Shown here piece after piece: positions 10,613 to 21,811 of a stretch of 64,000 nucleotides of DNA. The DNA is from Tuctoria greenei. Lineage: Eukaryota; Streptophyta; Magnoliopsida; Poales; Poaceae. A program made the position numbers and the translations under genes. How positions within the stretch are numbered: position 1 is the stretch's first letter; each line of letters begins with the position of its first letter. Below the pieces are notes generated by a model, which saw only the letters and a program-made list of their open reading frames with translations, was not told the DNA's origin and did no database searches. The stretch spans positions 91,056,301 to 91,120,300 of the forward strand of contig JAYESD010000005.1 in NCBI GenBank assembly GCA_036927565.1, read 5' to 3'.

Positions 10613-11690
10613 ATGTAACCAAACTAAATCACCGGGTTCAAAAGTGATAGGTTTCTTTTACCTATTATCAGCAAATTTATGCTTGGCATTCATGCACTCT
10701 ATATTCTTCTTAGGGGTTTCATGCAATTTTAAGATCAATTCAGCACGATGTTTAGCATCAAAATTCACTCGTTCTATTGAAGGAAGAGGTAATAAATCAA
10801 TAGGAGCACGGGATACAAATCCATAAACAATCTCAAAAGAGCATTTCTTAGTACTAGAATGTAGGGAACGATTATAAGCAACCTCAACATGAGGCAAACA
10901 CTCTTCCCACATTTTTATATTCTTTTTCAAAACAGCCCTAAGCATGGTAGATAAACTTCTATTCACAACCTCAGTTTGACCATCAGTTTGGGGATGACAA
11001 GTAGTTGAAAATAAAAGCTTAGTCCCCAATTTTGCCCATAACGTTCTCCAAAAATGGCTAAGAAACTTAGCATCACGATTTGAAACTATTATTTTTGGCA
11101 CACCATGCAACCTAACAATCTCTCGGAAAAACAAATCAGCGACATGTGTAGCATCATTACTTTTACGAGAAGGTATGAAGTGTGCCATTTTAGAAAATCT
11201 ATCCACGACAACAAAGATGTTATCCCTCCCCTTCTTTGTTCTAGGCAGTCCTAAAACAAAGTCCATAGAAATATCCTCCCAAGGCATGCTAGGAACAGGA
11301 AGAGGCATGTACAAACCATGTGGATTAAGTCGTGACTTAGCTTTTTGACATGTCGTGCAGCAAGCAACAAAGCGCTCCCCGTCTCGCCTCATCCATGGCC
11401 AAAAGAAATGACCAGCAAGTATGTACTCCATCTTTTTCACTCCAAAGTGCCCCATCAGCCCGCCTCCATGCGCTTCCTGTAATAACAACAAAAAAACGGA
11501 GCTAGCTGGAATGCATAACTTGTTAGATCTAAATACATAGCCATCGTTGATGACAAATTTATTCAATGTTTTTCCGTCTTTACATTTCAGCAATACATCT
11601 TTGATATCAGCATCATGTTCATATTGATCTTTAATCGTTTCTAATCCAGAAAATTTAAAGTCAAGTTAAGATAGAAGAGTATAACGTCTA
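10613..11690 (-). pseudogene. Element B1 integrase, zinc finger and core (broken)
   Basis: Open from 11593 to 10658. The HHCC zinc-finger region includes HFGVKKME and CCTTCQKAK. The core has D in MDFVLGLP and E in QTEVVNRS, but the second catalytic Asp is replaced: the motif reads VSNRDAKF, the Asn codon being at 11078-11080, while A and B2 have VSDRD. This is a G-to-A change that should abolish strand transfer. The frame ends in a stop near 10658 before the C-terminal domain resumes. Confidence 0.86.
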
Positions 11691-12285
11691 GATAAAGCAT
11701 CAGCAATAACATTATCTTTTCCCTTTTTATGTTTAATGACATAAGGAAAAGACTCAATAAATTCCATCCACTTAGCATGCATACGGTTCAGTTTCCCATG
11801 ACTCCTAATATGCTTTAGTGATTCATGATCAGAATGGATAACAAATTCTTTGGGTCACAAAAAATGCTGCCATGTTTGTAAAGTTTGTACAAGAGCATAT
11901 AATTCCTTATTATAGGTAGAATAATTCAGAACAAGCCTACTCATTTTCTCACTAAAATATGCAGCAGGTTTTCCTTCTTGTTACAAAACACCACCCAGTC
12001 CAATCCCACTAGCATCACATTCAAGCTCAAAAGTCTTAGAAAAATCAGGAAGTTGGAGAAGAGGTGCATGCGTCAACTTATCTTTCAGTATGGTAAATGC
12101 GTTATCTTGTGTGGTGCCCCAAGAAAAAGGCACTCCCTTCTTCGTAAGGTCATTCAATGGAGCAGCAATGGTGCTGAAATCCTTCACAAAGCGACGATAT
12201 AACCCAGCCAGCCCTAGAAAGCTTTGCACCTGTGTGATGGTCTTTGGTACAGGCCACCCCTGAATAGCCCTTGGCTTGATCAACT
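11691..12285 (-). pseudogene. Element B1 RNase H (broken)
   Basis: The RNase H domain continues from RT. Open 12340-11981 with LAGLYRRFVKDFSTIAAPL and FELECDASGIGLGGVL; then a TAA near 11981 where the relatives have Leu-Gln-Glu-Gly. The rest (YFSEKM, SDHESLKH, NRMHAKWMEF) can be traced in other frames down to about 11700. Frameshift between RT and RNase H near 12290. Confidence 0.8.
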
Positions 12286-13157
12286 TCAATTTCCCTGTGG
12301 AGTAACAACATAGCCAACGAAAGAGACTCGATCCATGCAAAAGGTGAACTTCTCAAGATTACCAAATAATCGTGCCTCACATAAAGCACTAAAAAAAGCA
12401 CGTAAGTGATCAAGATGTTCATCCATGGATTTGCTATAAATCAATATATCATCAAAATACACAACAACAAATTTTTTAATGAATGCACGCAAAACCTCGT
12501 TCATTAATCTCATGAAGGTGCTAGGTGCATTAGTTAACCCAAAAGTCATGACTAACCACTCATATAAACCGAACTTAGTTTTGAAAGCAATTTTCCATTC
12601 ATCTCCTAGTTTCATGCGAATTTGGTGATAACCACTACGCAAATCAACTTTTGAGAACACAACTGCACCACTCAATTCATCAAGCATATCATCTAAGCGT
12701 GGAATATGATGACGATATCGAATGGTGATATTGTTGATTGCTCTACAATCCACACACATATGCCAAGATCTATCCTTTTTAGGTACTAGAATAACTGGAA
12801 CAGCACAAGGACTAAGAGACTCACGTACATAACCTTTGTCGAGTAGTTCTTGTACTTGGCGCTGAATCTCCTTTGTTTCTTCCAGATTTGTTCTGTATGG
12901 TGCACGGTTGGGCAATGAAGCACCGGGAATGAGGTCAATCTGGTTCTCAATCCCTCGAAGTGGTGGTAGTCCTGGTGATATTTCACTTGGAAACACATCA
13001 GAATATTCCTGCAAAATGATAGCAATAGCAGGAGGCAAAGAATGTTGCATATCGTAAAGGGAAATCAAAGCATCTTTGTATACCAAAGCATAGGCAACAT
13101 AGGTGGAAGCAATCAGTTCATTAATATCAGATTTTGTAGCAAACAAGCATTTTCCCT
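12286..13157 (-). pseudogene. Element B1 reverse transcriptase
   Basis: The domain lies in one open frame of 355 codons (13353-12286) that also includes the end of the protease region. It shows GLPPLRGIENQIDLIP, VPKKDRSW, MCVDCRAINNITIRYR, FSKVDLRSGYHQIRM, FGLTNAPSTFMR and the catalytic YFDD at 12448-12459. It is the least damaged part of B1. It ends in a stop after GYVVTPQGN at 12286, where the B2 frame continues into RNase H, so the separation is a mutation rather than a natural gene end. Confidence 0.87.
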
Positions 13158-15077
13158 TCAGATATATCTCATTTTTCTTATCAAACACAGATTTGGCATT
13201 GTTATTGTTCTCAACGTTAGCATGGTCCTGAGATTTAGTTTTCCTTGCTCTAACAACATCATCTTGCACAATAGCTTCAGGAGACATAGGATGCAACACA
13301 ATTTTTTTATCGTGGTAAAGAAAAGAATACTGATTTGATCTACCATGATGCATAGAATCTCTATCCCTAGCAGAATATTACAAGCTTGCATAGACACATC
13401 ATCACATTCAACGAGATCCTTATATGATCCAATAGCAAAATTGATTTGCACAAGTCTAGTTACCTTTGCCTTACCGCTGTTGTTTAACCATTGAATGTAA
13501 TAGGGATGTGGGTGCGGTTTGGTGCTTAGTGCCAGCTTGGTCACCATGTCACTGTTGGCTAAGTTGTTGCAGCTACCTCCATCAATGATCATGAGGCAAG
13601 ATCGCTCTTTGACGACACACTTTGTTTGGAATAATGTGTGGCTTTGATTTTGTTCCGCTTTCTCCATTTGTGCACTAAGAACATGCTGCACAATGTGACT
13701 ATCATAGCGCGCTACATCTTCTGCACCAATATTCTCTTCTTGATGTTCATCGCTACCTGCATAGTCAGCTGCAAGCAAAACACATGTATCACCATCAAAA
13801 TCACTAGCAGATGAGTACTCACCGTCGTCTTTAACATTTAGAACACGTTTGCTTGGGCAGTCATGCTGCACATGGCCAAAACCATTGCACTTGTGACATT
13901 GAACGTCTCTAGATCGTCCGGTAGATGCTACGGAAGAAGCACTCTCGGTGGGCTTTTGGGTGGTCTTTACTGCTGAGCTAGTGGAAGAAGCACATGGCTT
14001 GTTGCCGGAGGAAGAAGGTGCTGCCCGACATGGTGAAGAAGATGGCGGGGAAGCACGCCCAGTCGAAGGAGTTGTCGTACGTGGTTGCCATGAGCTAGTC
14101 TTTCCTGCAGAAATATTAGTTCTAGAGTTAGCTCGTCGTCCCTGCACTTCCCTTTCAGCTTTACAAGCAAGATGAAACAAACGGGTAACATTATTGTAAT
14201 CTTTATAAGCATGTATGTCCTGAATCTCATGGTTTAAACCACCCAAAAATTTAGCCATAGCTGTTTCCTCATCCTCGTCTAAATTACAACGCAACATACT
14301 CATTTGTAATTCCTGAAAATACTCTTCTACACTTTTAGCTCCCTGTCTCAATTGTTGTAACTTATTTAACAGATCACGTGCATAGTAAGAAGGAACAAAT
14401 CTAGCCCGCATGAGCGGTTTCAAATCATCCCAAGTTTGTGGAATGTTATTAGGATTTTTCTTGCCATGTTCTATCCACCAAACAGAAGCAAAATCAGTAA
14501 ACTCACTAGTGGCTGCTCTAACTCTTGCGTTTTCAGAAAACTCATTGCATACAAATTTTTGATCAACAGAATCTCCCAAGTAATATATGCACCAGGATCA
14601 TATTTACCATCAAAAGGTATCTTAAATTTGATCTAGTTAAAAGTATCATCATATTGCGTACCTCACGCCGACGATGTCCACCCATACCTTGACGGTTGTG
14701 TTGTAGTCGGTGCCGTGGCCTAGCTTCCTCATCTTCCCCAATCTCCGTATCTGCAGAATAGTCATCTTCATTGTCACGTACAATACTAGGAGCATTGCTC
14801 ACCTGTCCATCTGCGGTGCGTCCACGATCCCTCTCCTCAAGGCGCTGCAGGATGGCTCCAATAGAAGTGTTTAATGTTTGAATGGAAATCTCCAACGTGT
14901 TGATTTTGGTGTTGGTGTCGATCTGCATATTTTCCAATTGACCAAGGCGGTCACTGGTAACACAAAAATCCTCATCAAGCGCTTCTGTGCGTAGCCGCAC
15001 TTGGCGTTCGAAGTGTTGTATAATTCCCGTGTGCGAGGTGAATGCATGTCTTCGTTTGTATTTGCTCCTCCTGCCAT
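13158..15077 (-). pseudogene. Element B1 gag and protease (broken)
   Basis: The start is at 15075-15077 (MAGGANTNED), conserved in B1-B3. The N-terminal third (to about 14760) looks like a coiled coil (LGQLENMQIDTNTKI). The capsid follows, open from 14579: FVPSYYARDLLNKLQQLRQG, then a Ser/Pro-rich linker, then the CCHC knuckle CHKCNGFGHVQHDC near 13860-13905. The protease region has the active-site triplet as DGGS (MIIDGGSCNNL, near 13590). Frameshifts lie near 15030, near 14570 and near 13360. Confidence 0.87.
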
Positions 15078-15994
15078 GGTTAGTAGAAAAGAAGAACAAT
15101 CCAATATGAAAGGGTAACATTATCCCTAGCTACAAAGGTGTTGGTGGAGATAACTCGCTCACTCTCAACCTGTTCAATCAAGCTCTTACCTGTTCTTACC
15201 GAGCTCAGCAAGAAGGCGATGGCAACCAGCAAGTAATGAACAACTTCAAGAGCAGGTTGACGGCTTTAGGTGGCTAAACTAGCACAAGGAGCAAACTTTC
15301 AACATGTTAATCACAACAAGCTGAATAAATGTTCTATGACAGTACTGTGCTGATCTTAGTCTAGATCGTACTAGAGATGCGAGCCGAGACACCAATGTTG
15401 TCACCAAAAACACCCCAAACAACAATCTGATTTTTTCCTTTTTTTTCGTTTTTTTTTGTTGGGGTGGTCACCCAAACTCTCTTTAGATGGAATCAGGAGA
15501 TCCTAGAACAAAATTTGCACATGCGGCTTTTGATCTTGCACTTGCCTTTTTCTTGTTGTCAAACTCAAATTACTAATCTGACTCAAACTCAAAGTGGCAA
15601 TCTAATTCGAACTCGAACTAGTAATCTGACTCAAACTCGAACTAGCAATCCGACTCAAACTCAAAGTAGCAATCTGATTTGAACTTGTAATCTGACTCAA
15701 ACTCGAACTAGCAATCCGACTCAAACTCGAAGCAGCAATCTGATTCAAACTCGAACTAGTAATCCGACTCACTCAAACTACAAATCTGACTCGAACTAGG
15801 TGACCGAATGTGACACAAACTCAAAACTCTAGTGGTGCAAAACTAAAGACCAGCAACTTGACTCATCGAAGCAACCATGAACTCAACAAGTCTAGACTAA
15901 GTAGAGAAAATAAAAGGTACAATGGTCTAGGAATAATGGAAAACAGATCAGGTATTTTTTGGGGCTTTTTCTGGACTATAGGATGATAACAGCG
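15078..15994 (-). other. Element B1 5' leader
   Basis: Noncoding leader. It contains a T-rich run (15425-15458 on the + strand), the single-copy form of the 57-bp leader repeat (about 15515-15560) and the 24-bp minisatellite (listed separately). The primer-binding site expected near its right end has been deleted. Confidence 0.65.
15567..15795. repeat. 24-bp minisatellite in B1 leader
   Basis: Tandem, imperfect 24-bp units built on ACTCAAACTCGAACTAG and AATC(T/C)GA blocks. The same array is at the same place in B2 and B3. Confidence 0.9.
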
Positions 15995-16775
15995 GATCCG
16001 ACTACACCGTCCCCAAGGCGGTGCGCCTAAGCGATTGGTACACCAACTCCGAAGTTGTAATGATCTTGCTGGCGCACAATCAACCTGACCACGAGGGCCT
16101 TTGTTCCTACAAGCAATCGAAGGACACACAAGAACAAGAAGAACAAGCACTTATCTGTTGAATAAATCTAAAGTGGGGTTCTGGATACAAGTAGACGGAC
16201 GATCTAGCTGACACGTGCGTGTACAAGGAAGCAACAGAAGCTAACTTACGAATAAACAAAACCCACCAGCTAATGAGGGAGGTGGCTACTATTTATTACC
16301 TCCCTAGGGTCGTGAGAAACCCTAATCACGAGTCCCTAATGGACTCCAAATGATACATGGGCCATGGGCCCAATTTTGGTAATGCAGCACCATGGACAGA
16401 AAAGGTCTTGGTACGGCCGACTCCGAATAGATATGGACATGAGGCCAGGTCCGTTTGAAAGTAGACTTGATTATATTTCCAGGAAGTACTTGAATGCCCC
16501 AATCGGAGTTCGTATAAAGTCTCGGTGGCCATCACAAGTTGGTGCTGTTCTGCTGTCCAAATCCCGTCCGCGCGAATTCCCTTCCCATTGGCTCCTCTCC
16601 ATTGTTCCTAAGCAAAATAAGAAAGCATGTAGTTCCACGGTCTAGATAAGATGGACATATGGCCAAGAACGAGTTCACCTCATAGTTTAGTTGACGTGCA
16701 CGAGCGCGAGTGATTGGACCAAAAACCGGTAGCTGAGTTGGTGTGGATGTATCGAGGGTGTTGATGTCCTCATCA
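15995..16775 (-). repeat. Element B1 5' LTR, truncated
   Basis: 781 bp of the B LTR. The first about 65 bases (on the + strand) are missing: the sequence passes directly from leader (GATGATAACAGCG) to LTR (GATCCGACTACACCG). It ends GTCCTCATCA at 16775. It still has the telo-box (16317-16325) and site II block (16358-16372). Confidence 0.92.
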
Positions 16776-16780
16776 ATACG

Positions 16781-17110
16781 AGTAAACTCACCCTCAGCAA
16801 CCATTCAGTGTCTTATTCGAGGGGTAATGGTGAACATCCTTTATAATTCCACAGTTGGAGCCAACATCATTTCCGAGAATTGTGCTTTAGCCATTTTTGG
16901 TGATCTACTGTGGACTCCAACAAGAAAATCCTTTATAGACTCCGATGGAAACATCAAGGAAGGATATGGGATTTTACAAAACATGTCTATAAGACACAAG
17001 AACATCGAGTTCTGCCTTGATTTTCATGTCTTCAAAATCCAAGACTTCGATGTAATGATAGGGTTACCATTGAAAAATTACTCGTGGATGCACCCTCAAA
17101 AGGCAGCGTA
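16781..17110 (+). pseudogene. Element C protease region
   Basis: Retropepsin-like segment upstream of RT: GVMVNILYNSTVGANIIS occupies the place of the protease active site, followed by FHVFKIQDFDVMIGLPL, matching the GRP/GLPL end of retropepsins. The expected catalytic D-S/T-G reads YNSTVGA, so the Asp appears changed to Asn. The first bases belong to the sequence re-entered after B1. Confidence 0.65.
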
Positions 17111-18600
17111 GATGTTAAATTTGGATGGAAGAAGTTTTCCATTCCCATTCTGCGATCCAAGAACACATTAGTGGAACCTTCCCCCGAGAGTGAGCCAATG
17201 GAGGAAGACATGGCCCTTCGATTCTTAGATTCTCTTGAAAATGAAGAAGGAGGACAATTCATCCAAGAAGATGATGAATTGCGAGGGACATTTGATTTGC
17301 CCAAAGAAGAGCCATCACAAAAGCCCTCGATTGAGGTAAAAATGCTACCTCATGTCCTACATTATGCTTTCCAACACAGTGATGCGGAAGCTCCTGTCAT
17401 CATAAGTGACAAGCTTTCACAAGATGAAACTGCCAAACTCATGACCGTCTTAGAAAAGCATAGATCTGTCCTAGCCTGCTCACTTAAAGACCTTAAGGGA
17501 ATCAACCCTACTCTTTGCACCCATCACATTCCCACTGACCTATTTAACACATTGTCTAGGGAACTTAAAAGGAGGTTGAACAATGTTATGCATGAGGTTG
17601 TCAAGAAGGAGGTCTTGAAACTCTTGCATGGTGGGATAATTTATATCGTTCCTCATAGTGAGTGGGTTAGCCTTGTCCAAGTAGTGCCCAAGAAAGGAGG
17701 AATGACAGTCATTCGAAATGAGAGGAATGAACTCATTTCTCAACGAACCGTCATAGGGTGGAGGATGTGTATTGACTACAGAAAACTCAACAAGGCAATA
17801 ATGAAGGATCATTTCCTGCAGCCTTTCATTGATGAAATGCTTGAGTGGCTAGCGAAACAATCCTTTGTTTCCTTGAAGGGTATTCTAGTTACCATCAAAT
17901 TCCCATCCACCCTGATGACCAAGGTAAGGCCACCTTCACATGTCCTTACGAAACGTACGTCTATCGGCTATTGTCGTTCAGGTTGTGTAATGCACCCGCT
18001 TCATTCTAAAGGTGCATGATGTCTATTTTCTCAGACATGATCTATGAAATCATGGAAGTTTTCATGGATGACTTTTCCGTTTATGGAAAAACTTTTGACC
18101 ATTGTCTTGAGAACCTAGACAGAGTCTTACAAAGATGCCAAGAGAAGGACCTAATGCTAAATTGGGAAAAGTGTCATTTTATGGTCCATGAAGACATCAT
18201 CTTAGGACACGGTGTCTGAAAGGGGAATTGAGGTGGACAAAGCCAAAATTGATGTTATTGAAAAGCTTCCACCTCCCACCAACATTAAGGGTATTCGTAG
18301 CTTTTTAGGCCATGCGGGGTTCTACCAATGATTTATCAAGGATTTTTTAAAAATTGCTAGACTAGCCTATTAGCTAAGGATGTGCCCTTTGATTCCGATG
18401 ATGAGTGTCACCAATCTTTTGACATCCTCAAGAAGGTACTCATCACAGCTCAAATCATTCAACCCCCTGATTGGATACTGCTATTCGAAATCATGTGTGA
18501 TGCTAGTGGTTATGCCGTTTGAGCAGTCCTTGGCCAAACAAAGGATAAGCAGCATCATGGAATAGCCTACACTAGCAAGACTCTAACAAGAGCTTAGCTT
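17111..18600 (+). pseudogene. Element C reverse transcriptase (broken)
   Basis: Athila-type RT. It begins with the linker MLPHVLHYAF and PVIISDKLS, then CTHHIP, KEVLKLLHGGIIY, EWVSLVQVVPKKGG and GWRMCIDYRKLNKA. A frameshift near 17880 scrambles the YSGYHQI and FGLCNAP blocks. The frame resumes at 18016 with the active site FMDD (18061-18072), then NWEKCHFMV. A further shift near 18217 precedes the thumb and connection remnants (FLGHAGFYQ near 18305; ASGYAV near 18500). Confidence 0.87.
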
Positions 18601-18850
18601 AACTATGCCACAATTGAAAAGGAGAACCTAGCAGTTGTCTTTGCTATCGATAAGTTTAGATCATATTTGGTTGGAGCAAAACTCATAGTCTACACAGACC
18701 ATGCTGCTTTGAAATATTTGCTCACCAAGAATGATGCTAAACCTAGGCTAATCCGATGGATTCTCCTACTCCAAGAATTTGACATGGAGATAAGGGATAA
18801 AAAGGGAGTAGAGAATTCTATCTCTGAGCACCTCTCACGTATGGAAATCC
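18601..18850 (+). pseudogene. Element C RNase H
   Basis: RNase H C-terminal part: ENLAVVFAIDKFRSYLVGA, then YTDHAALKYLL and RWILLLQEFDMEIRDKKG, ending at the EHLSR block. The first half, with the catalytic aspartates, lies in shifted frames before 18600. It is the usual RT-RNase H-integrase order. Confidence 0.82.
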
Positions 18851-20209
18851 CAAATACACTAGACATACCCATCAATGATTTCCTACATGACAATATCTTG
18901 CTCAAGGTGACCGACTCTAATCCTTGGTATGCAGACATCGTAAACTTCATGGTTACAGGGTACATACAACCAGGGCAGGATATGAAAAAGCTCATTCTTG
19001 AGAGTCGACGTCACCTGTGGGATGATGCATACCTCTATAGGGTATGTTTTGAGGGTTACTTAGAAGGTGTGTCCCAACAGTCGAAGGCACCAAAATCATT
19101 GAAAGATGCCATGCGGCCCCCTATGGTGGGTACTACAGTGTTTACCGTACTTAGGCAAAGATCTGGCAAAGCGAATTCTTTTGGCCCTCAATGTATGAGG
19201 ATACAATGGAATTCGTTCGAAGATGTTGGGAATGCCAAAAGCATGGAGGAATCACTGCTCGCAATGTGATGCCCCTCACATACAATCTACAAGTAGAATT
19301 ATTTGATTTGTGGGGGATCGACTTCATGGGACCTTTTCCAAAGTCCTATGATTGCGAGTATATTCTGGTGGCTTTAGATTATGTGTCCAAATGGGTAGAG
19401 GCATTACCATGCAAACAGGTCGATGCCAAGACCGCTAAGAAAACGTTCTATGAAATCATTTTCCCACGATTTGGAACTCCCTGAATGGTCATAAGTGATG
19501 GAGGGTCTCATTGATAAGACCTTCCAAAGCTTTTTGAGCGAGCTTGGAGTTACGCATAACGTTGCTACTCCATACCATCCCCAAACAAGTGGTCAAGAAG
19601 AAACTTCAAACAAAGAAATCAAGAATATTCTACAAAAGACCGTCTTCGAGATGGGGAATGGGTGGATGAACAAACTACCCGATGAACTTTGGGCATATCG
19701 TACCACCTATAACATACCCGTTGGAATGTCACCTTTCCAAATTGTCTACGAGAAAATTTGTCATTTACCAGAGAATTGGAACATATAGCATATTGGGCTA
19801 ACAAGAAGTGGAACATGGATCTCCATGAAGCTAGAAAGTTGCGCAAGATGCAAATTTCTGAACCGAAAGAATGGAGGGATAAGGCGTAACATAGTGACAA
19901 GATCTATAAAGAAAAAACCAAGAGGTGGCACGATAAAAGAATTACGCCTAAGGAGTTCAAGCCTGGAGATAAATTCCTAATTTTCAACTCCAGAGTCAAA
20001 CTTCTTGGACATTGGAAACTAAAAAGAAAATGGGAAGGTCCCAATACTGTGGTAGATACTTCATCTCATGGAGCAATTGAACTCCAAAGTGATGAAGGTA
20101 ATCTATTTAAAGTAAATGGGCACCGTCTCAAGATCTTTTTAGAACCTAAAGAAAATTTGGTCAAAGAGGAAGATGTAGTCAATTTGATTGACTTTAACGC
20201 CTATCCTTG
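18851..20209 (+). pseudogene. Element C integrase (broken)
   Basis: The zinc-finger part is damaged: CWECQKHGG (near 19216) is present, and the preceding HH part is frameshifted. The core has D in GIDFMGPFP (near 19318), D in VISDGGS (near 19495) and E in QEETSNKEI (near 19600), so all three catalytic residues survive. Stops interrupt at about 19485 and 19787. The C-terminal domain (EFKPGDKFLIFNSRVKL near 19955; HGAIELQSDEGN near 20080) ends with FNAYP and a stop at 20207-20209. Confidence 0.86.
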
Positions 20210-21801
20210 AAGTTTTGTTAAATTTTCCATGTCAAATAAAGCAAGCTCCAACCCTCACCACTCCTTTCCAATCATCCCACTATCCCCATTTGGCCATGTA
20301 GGAGAGATGTAAATTGTAGAATATCATACGTACTTTGCTACTTAGGACTTAGGCACTAATTTTGATTCCGTCATATGAAGTGCCTTTGTCAAATAAATTG
20401 TGACTCACAGGTGTAGGTAAGGCCGGTAGAGTATTTCACTTTTTCATGTTTTCGTGTCAAATAAAAACAGGTAAAGAACAAGTGTGGGGGAGGTCCCACA
20501 AGCCTCCCAAAGTGCAACCTTCTTGGACCATCATGAAAGCACAATTGAGAGCATCACATGAAGGATCACGAGAAGATTTGACCAAGCCATGATGGCTTGG
20601 CCCACTCTTCTTCATTAAGGTGATGGTTTGCGCTCTCTCACATCTTATCTTTCTATACCTGATTTTGAGTTGAATTTGGTTATGCATAATAATATCACTA
20701 AAATCAACTCATTGGAAACTAAAATTTTGCAATTTCCTATATCATGTTTTACTAGAGAATGAAATATGTATACTCCTCATTTCGATTTCATTACCATGTT
20801 CTTGAACCACATATCCATTTAGGAAAAACATGTCATCTAAGTATTTGATTGGTGTGATACGGTAAATGAGTGAAACTTGGAAACTTTGCATGCTCGAATT
20901 GAATTTTGGTATTACAATTTTTAGATTCATCAGATTTTTTCCATCTCGTCTCATTAGAAATTAAATGCCCACCAAGGCCATATGATAGAAATATTAAAAA
21001 CCATATGCATTTTCATTGAACTTTGTCAAACTCTTGACCCTTTTGAGTTACTTGCATGAAATCTTTGATCAAGAATTTCTTGTGCACTCCACCATATTTC
21101 ATGATTTTGACACATCCACTATCAAAAGATACTACATGCAAATTCTGCAAAATCCTCTCTGAATAAAAAGATGCACAAAAAGGAGTAGAAGGCATGGCTA
21201 TAAGAGCTCTCAAAAAAAAAACAATTCAAAAAAAGTAAATAAAAAAACAAAAGAGAGAGCCAAAAATTAGCCATGCTTCATCCTTGCCCAAAAAAAGGAG
21301 AGTGGTCAATTGAGAGTCATCATCACCATTCATCATCCACCATCCATAATAAGTGCACAAGAATTTCTTTAATCATTGGTTTTTGTTGCATGGTCTTCTC
21401 ATGTGGATCTCTTTTTTGACTTAGTAACATATGAATTGTAAGTGAGCCACTTTTTATCCTTACCAAGCTCCACAAAAAGCCATTTTTAGTTGAAAGAAAA
21501 GAAGTGGCAACTCTTGATAGACGAGAGCATTCTTTTGAGGAGTATGGCAATATCTTTTTGACTTATGAGAATATAGCAATTTCCAAGTATATTTCAGTAG
21601 AGTCCAGGTGAACTACATTCAAGACGTTCCATTTCTCAAACACCCAAGATGATGTGGTGGCCACATATAAAATGTTCTTGAACAAAGGTATGTGTTGAAA
21701 TGTTCTCTATACATATTCCATACTTGTAGATGAAATATGATATCACTTAGTTCTTCTTACCTTCACTCGAGGATGAGTAAAGGACTAAGTGTGAAGGAGT
21801 T
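20210..21801 (+). other. Element C 3' noncoding region and polypurine tract
   Basis: A stretch of 1.6 kb with no protein I can recognise. It includes an A-rich segment (21208-21265) and the TTAGCCATGCTTCATCCT block (21265), also present in E. It ends in AGTGTGAAGGAGTT, a polypurine tract, directly before the LTR start at 21802. Short open frames on the minus strand here have no similarity I know. Confidence 0.72.
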
Positions 21802-21811
21802 TGTTGACGGT
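21802..21811 (+). repeat. Element C 3' LTR, first ten bases
   Basis: TGTTGACGGT follows the polypurine tract and is cut off by D1. The LTR resumes at 50433 with ACAGT, the second copy of the target duplication, then CCTTAATTGCC. Confidence 0.85.

Larger units (their letters stand above)
9530..16775 (-). mobile_element. Element B1: Ty3/gypsy retrotransposon in element C
   Basis: Minus-strand element with a 3' LTR on the left (9530-10391) and a 5'-truncated 5' LTR on the right (15995-16775). It is flanked by ATACA (9525-9529) and ATACG (16776-16780), a five-base target duplication with one later change. The internal order from right to left is leader, gag, protease, RT, RNase H, integrase. A deletion of roughly 130-150 bp at about 15994 removed the primer-binding site and the first part of the 5' LTR. 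In a hand comparison of about 215 aligned LTR bases I count about 23 differences, so B1 is older than B2. Confidence 0.92.

Noticed and set aside
15567..15795. Regular repeats that could suggest a CRISPR-like array (also 47846-48145 and 59630-59865)
   Set aside because: Units are contiguous 24-bp tandem repeats without unique spacers, in a plant retrotransposon leader.
20457..21550. Small minus-strand frames in C's 3' noncoding region
   Set aside because: Low-complexity or AT-rich, no start context or domain, and not conserved in E.
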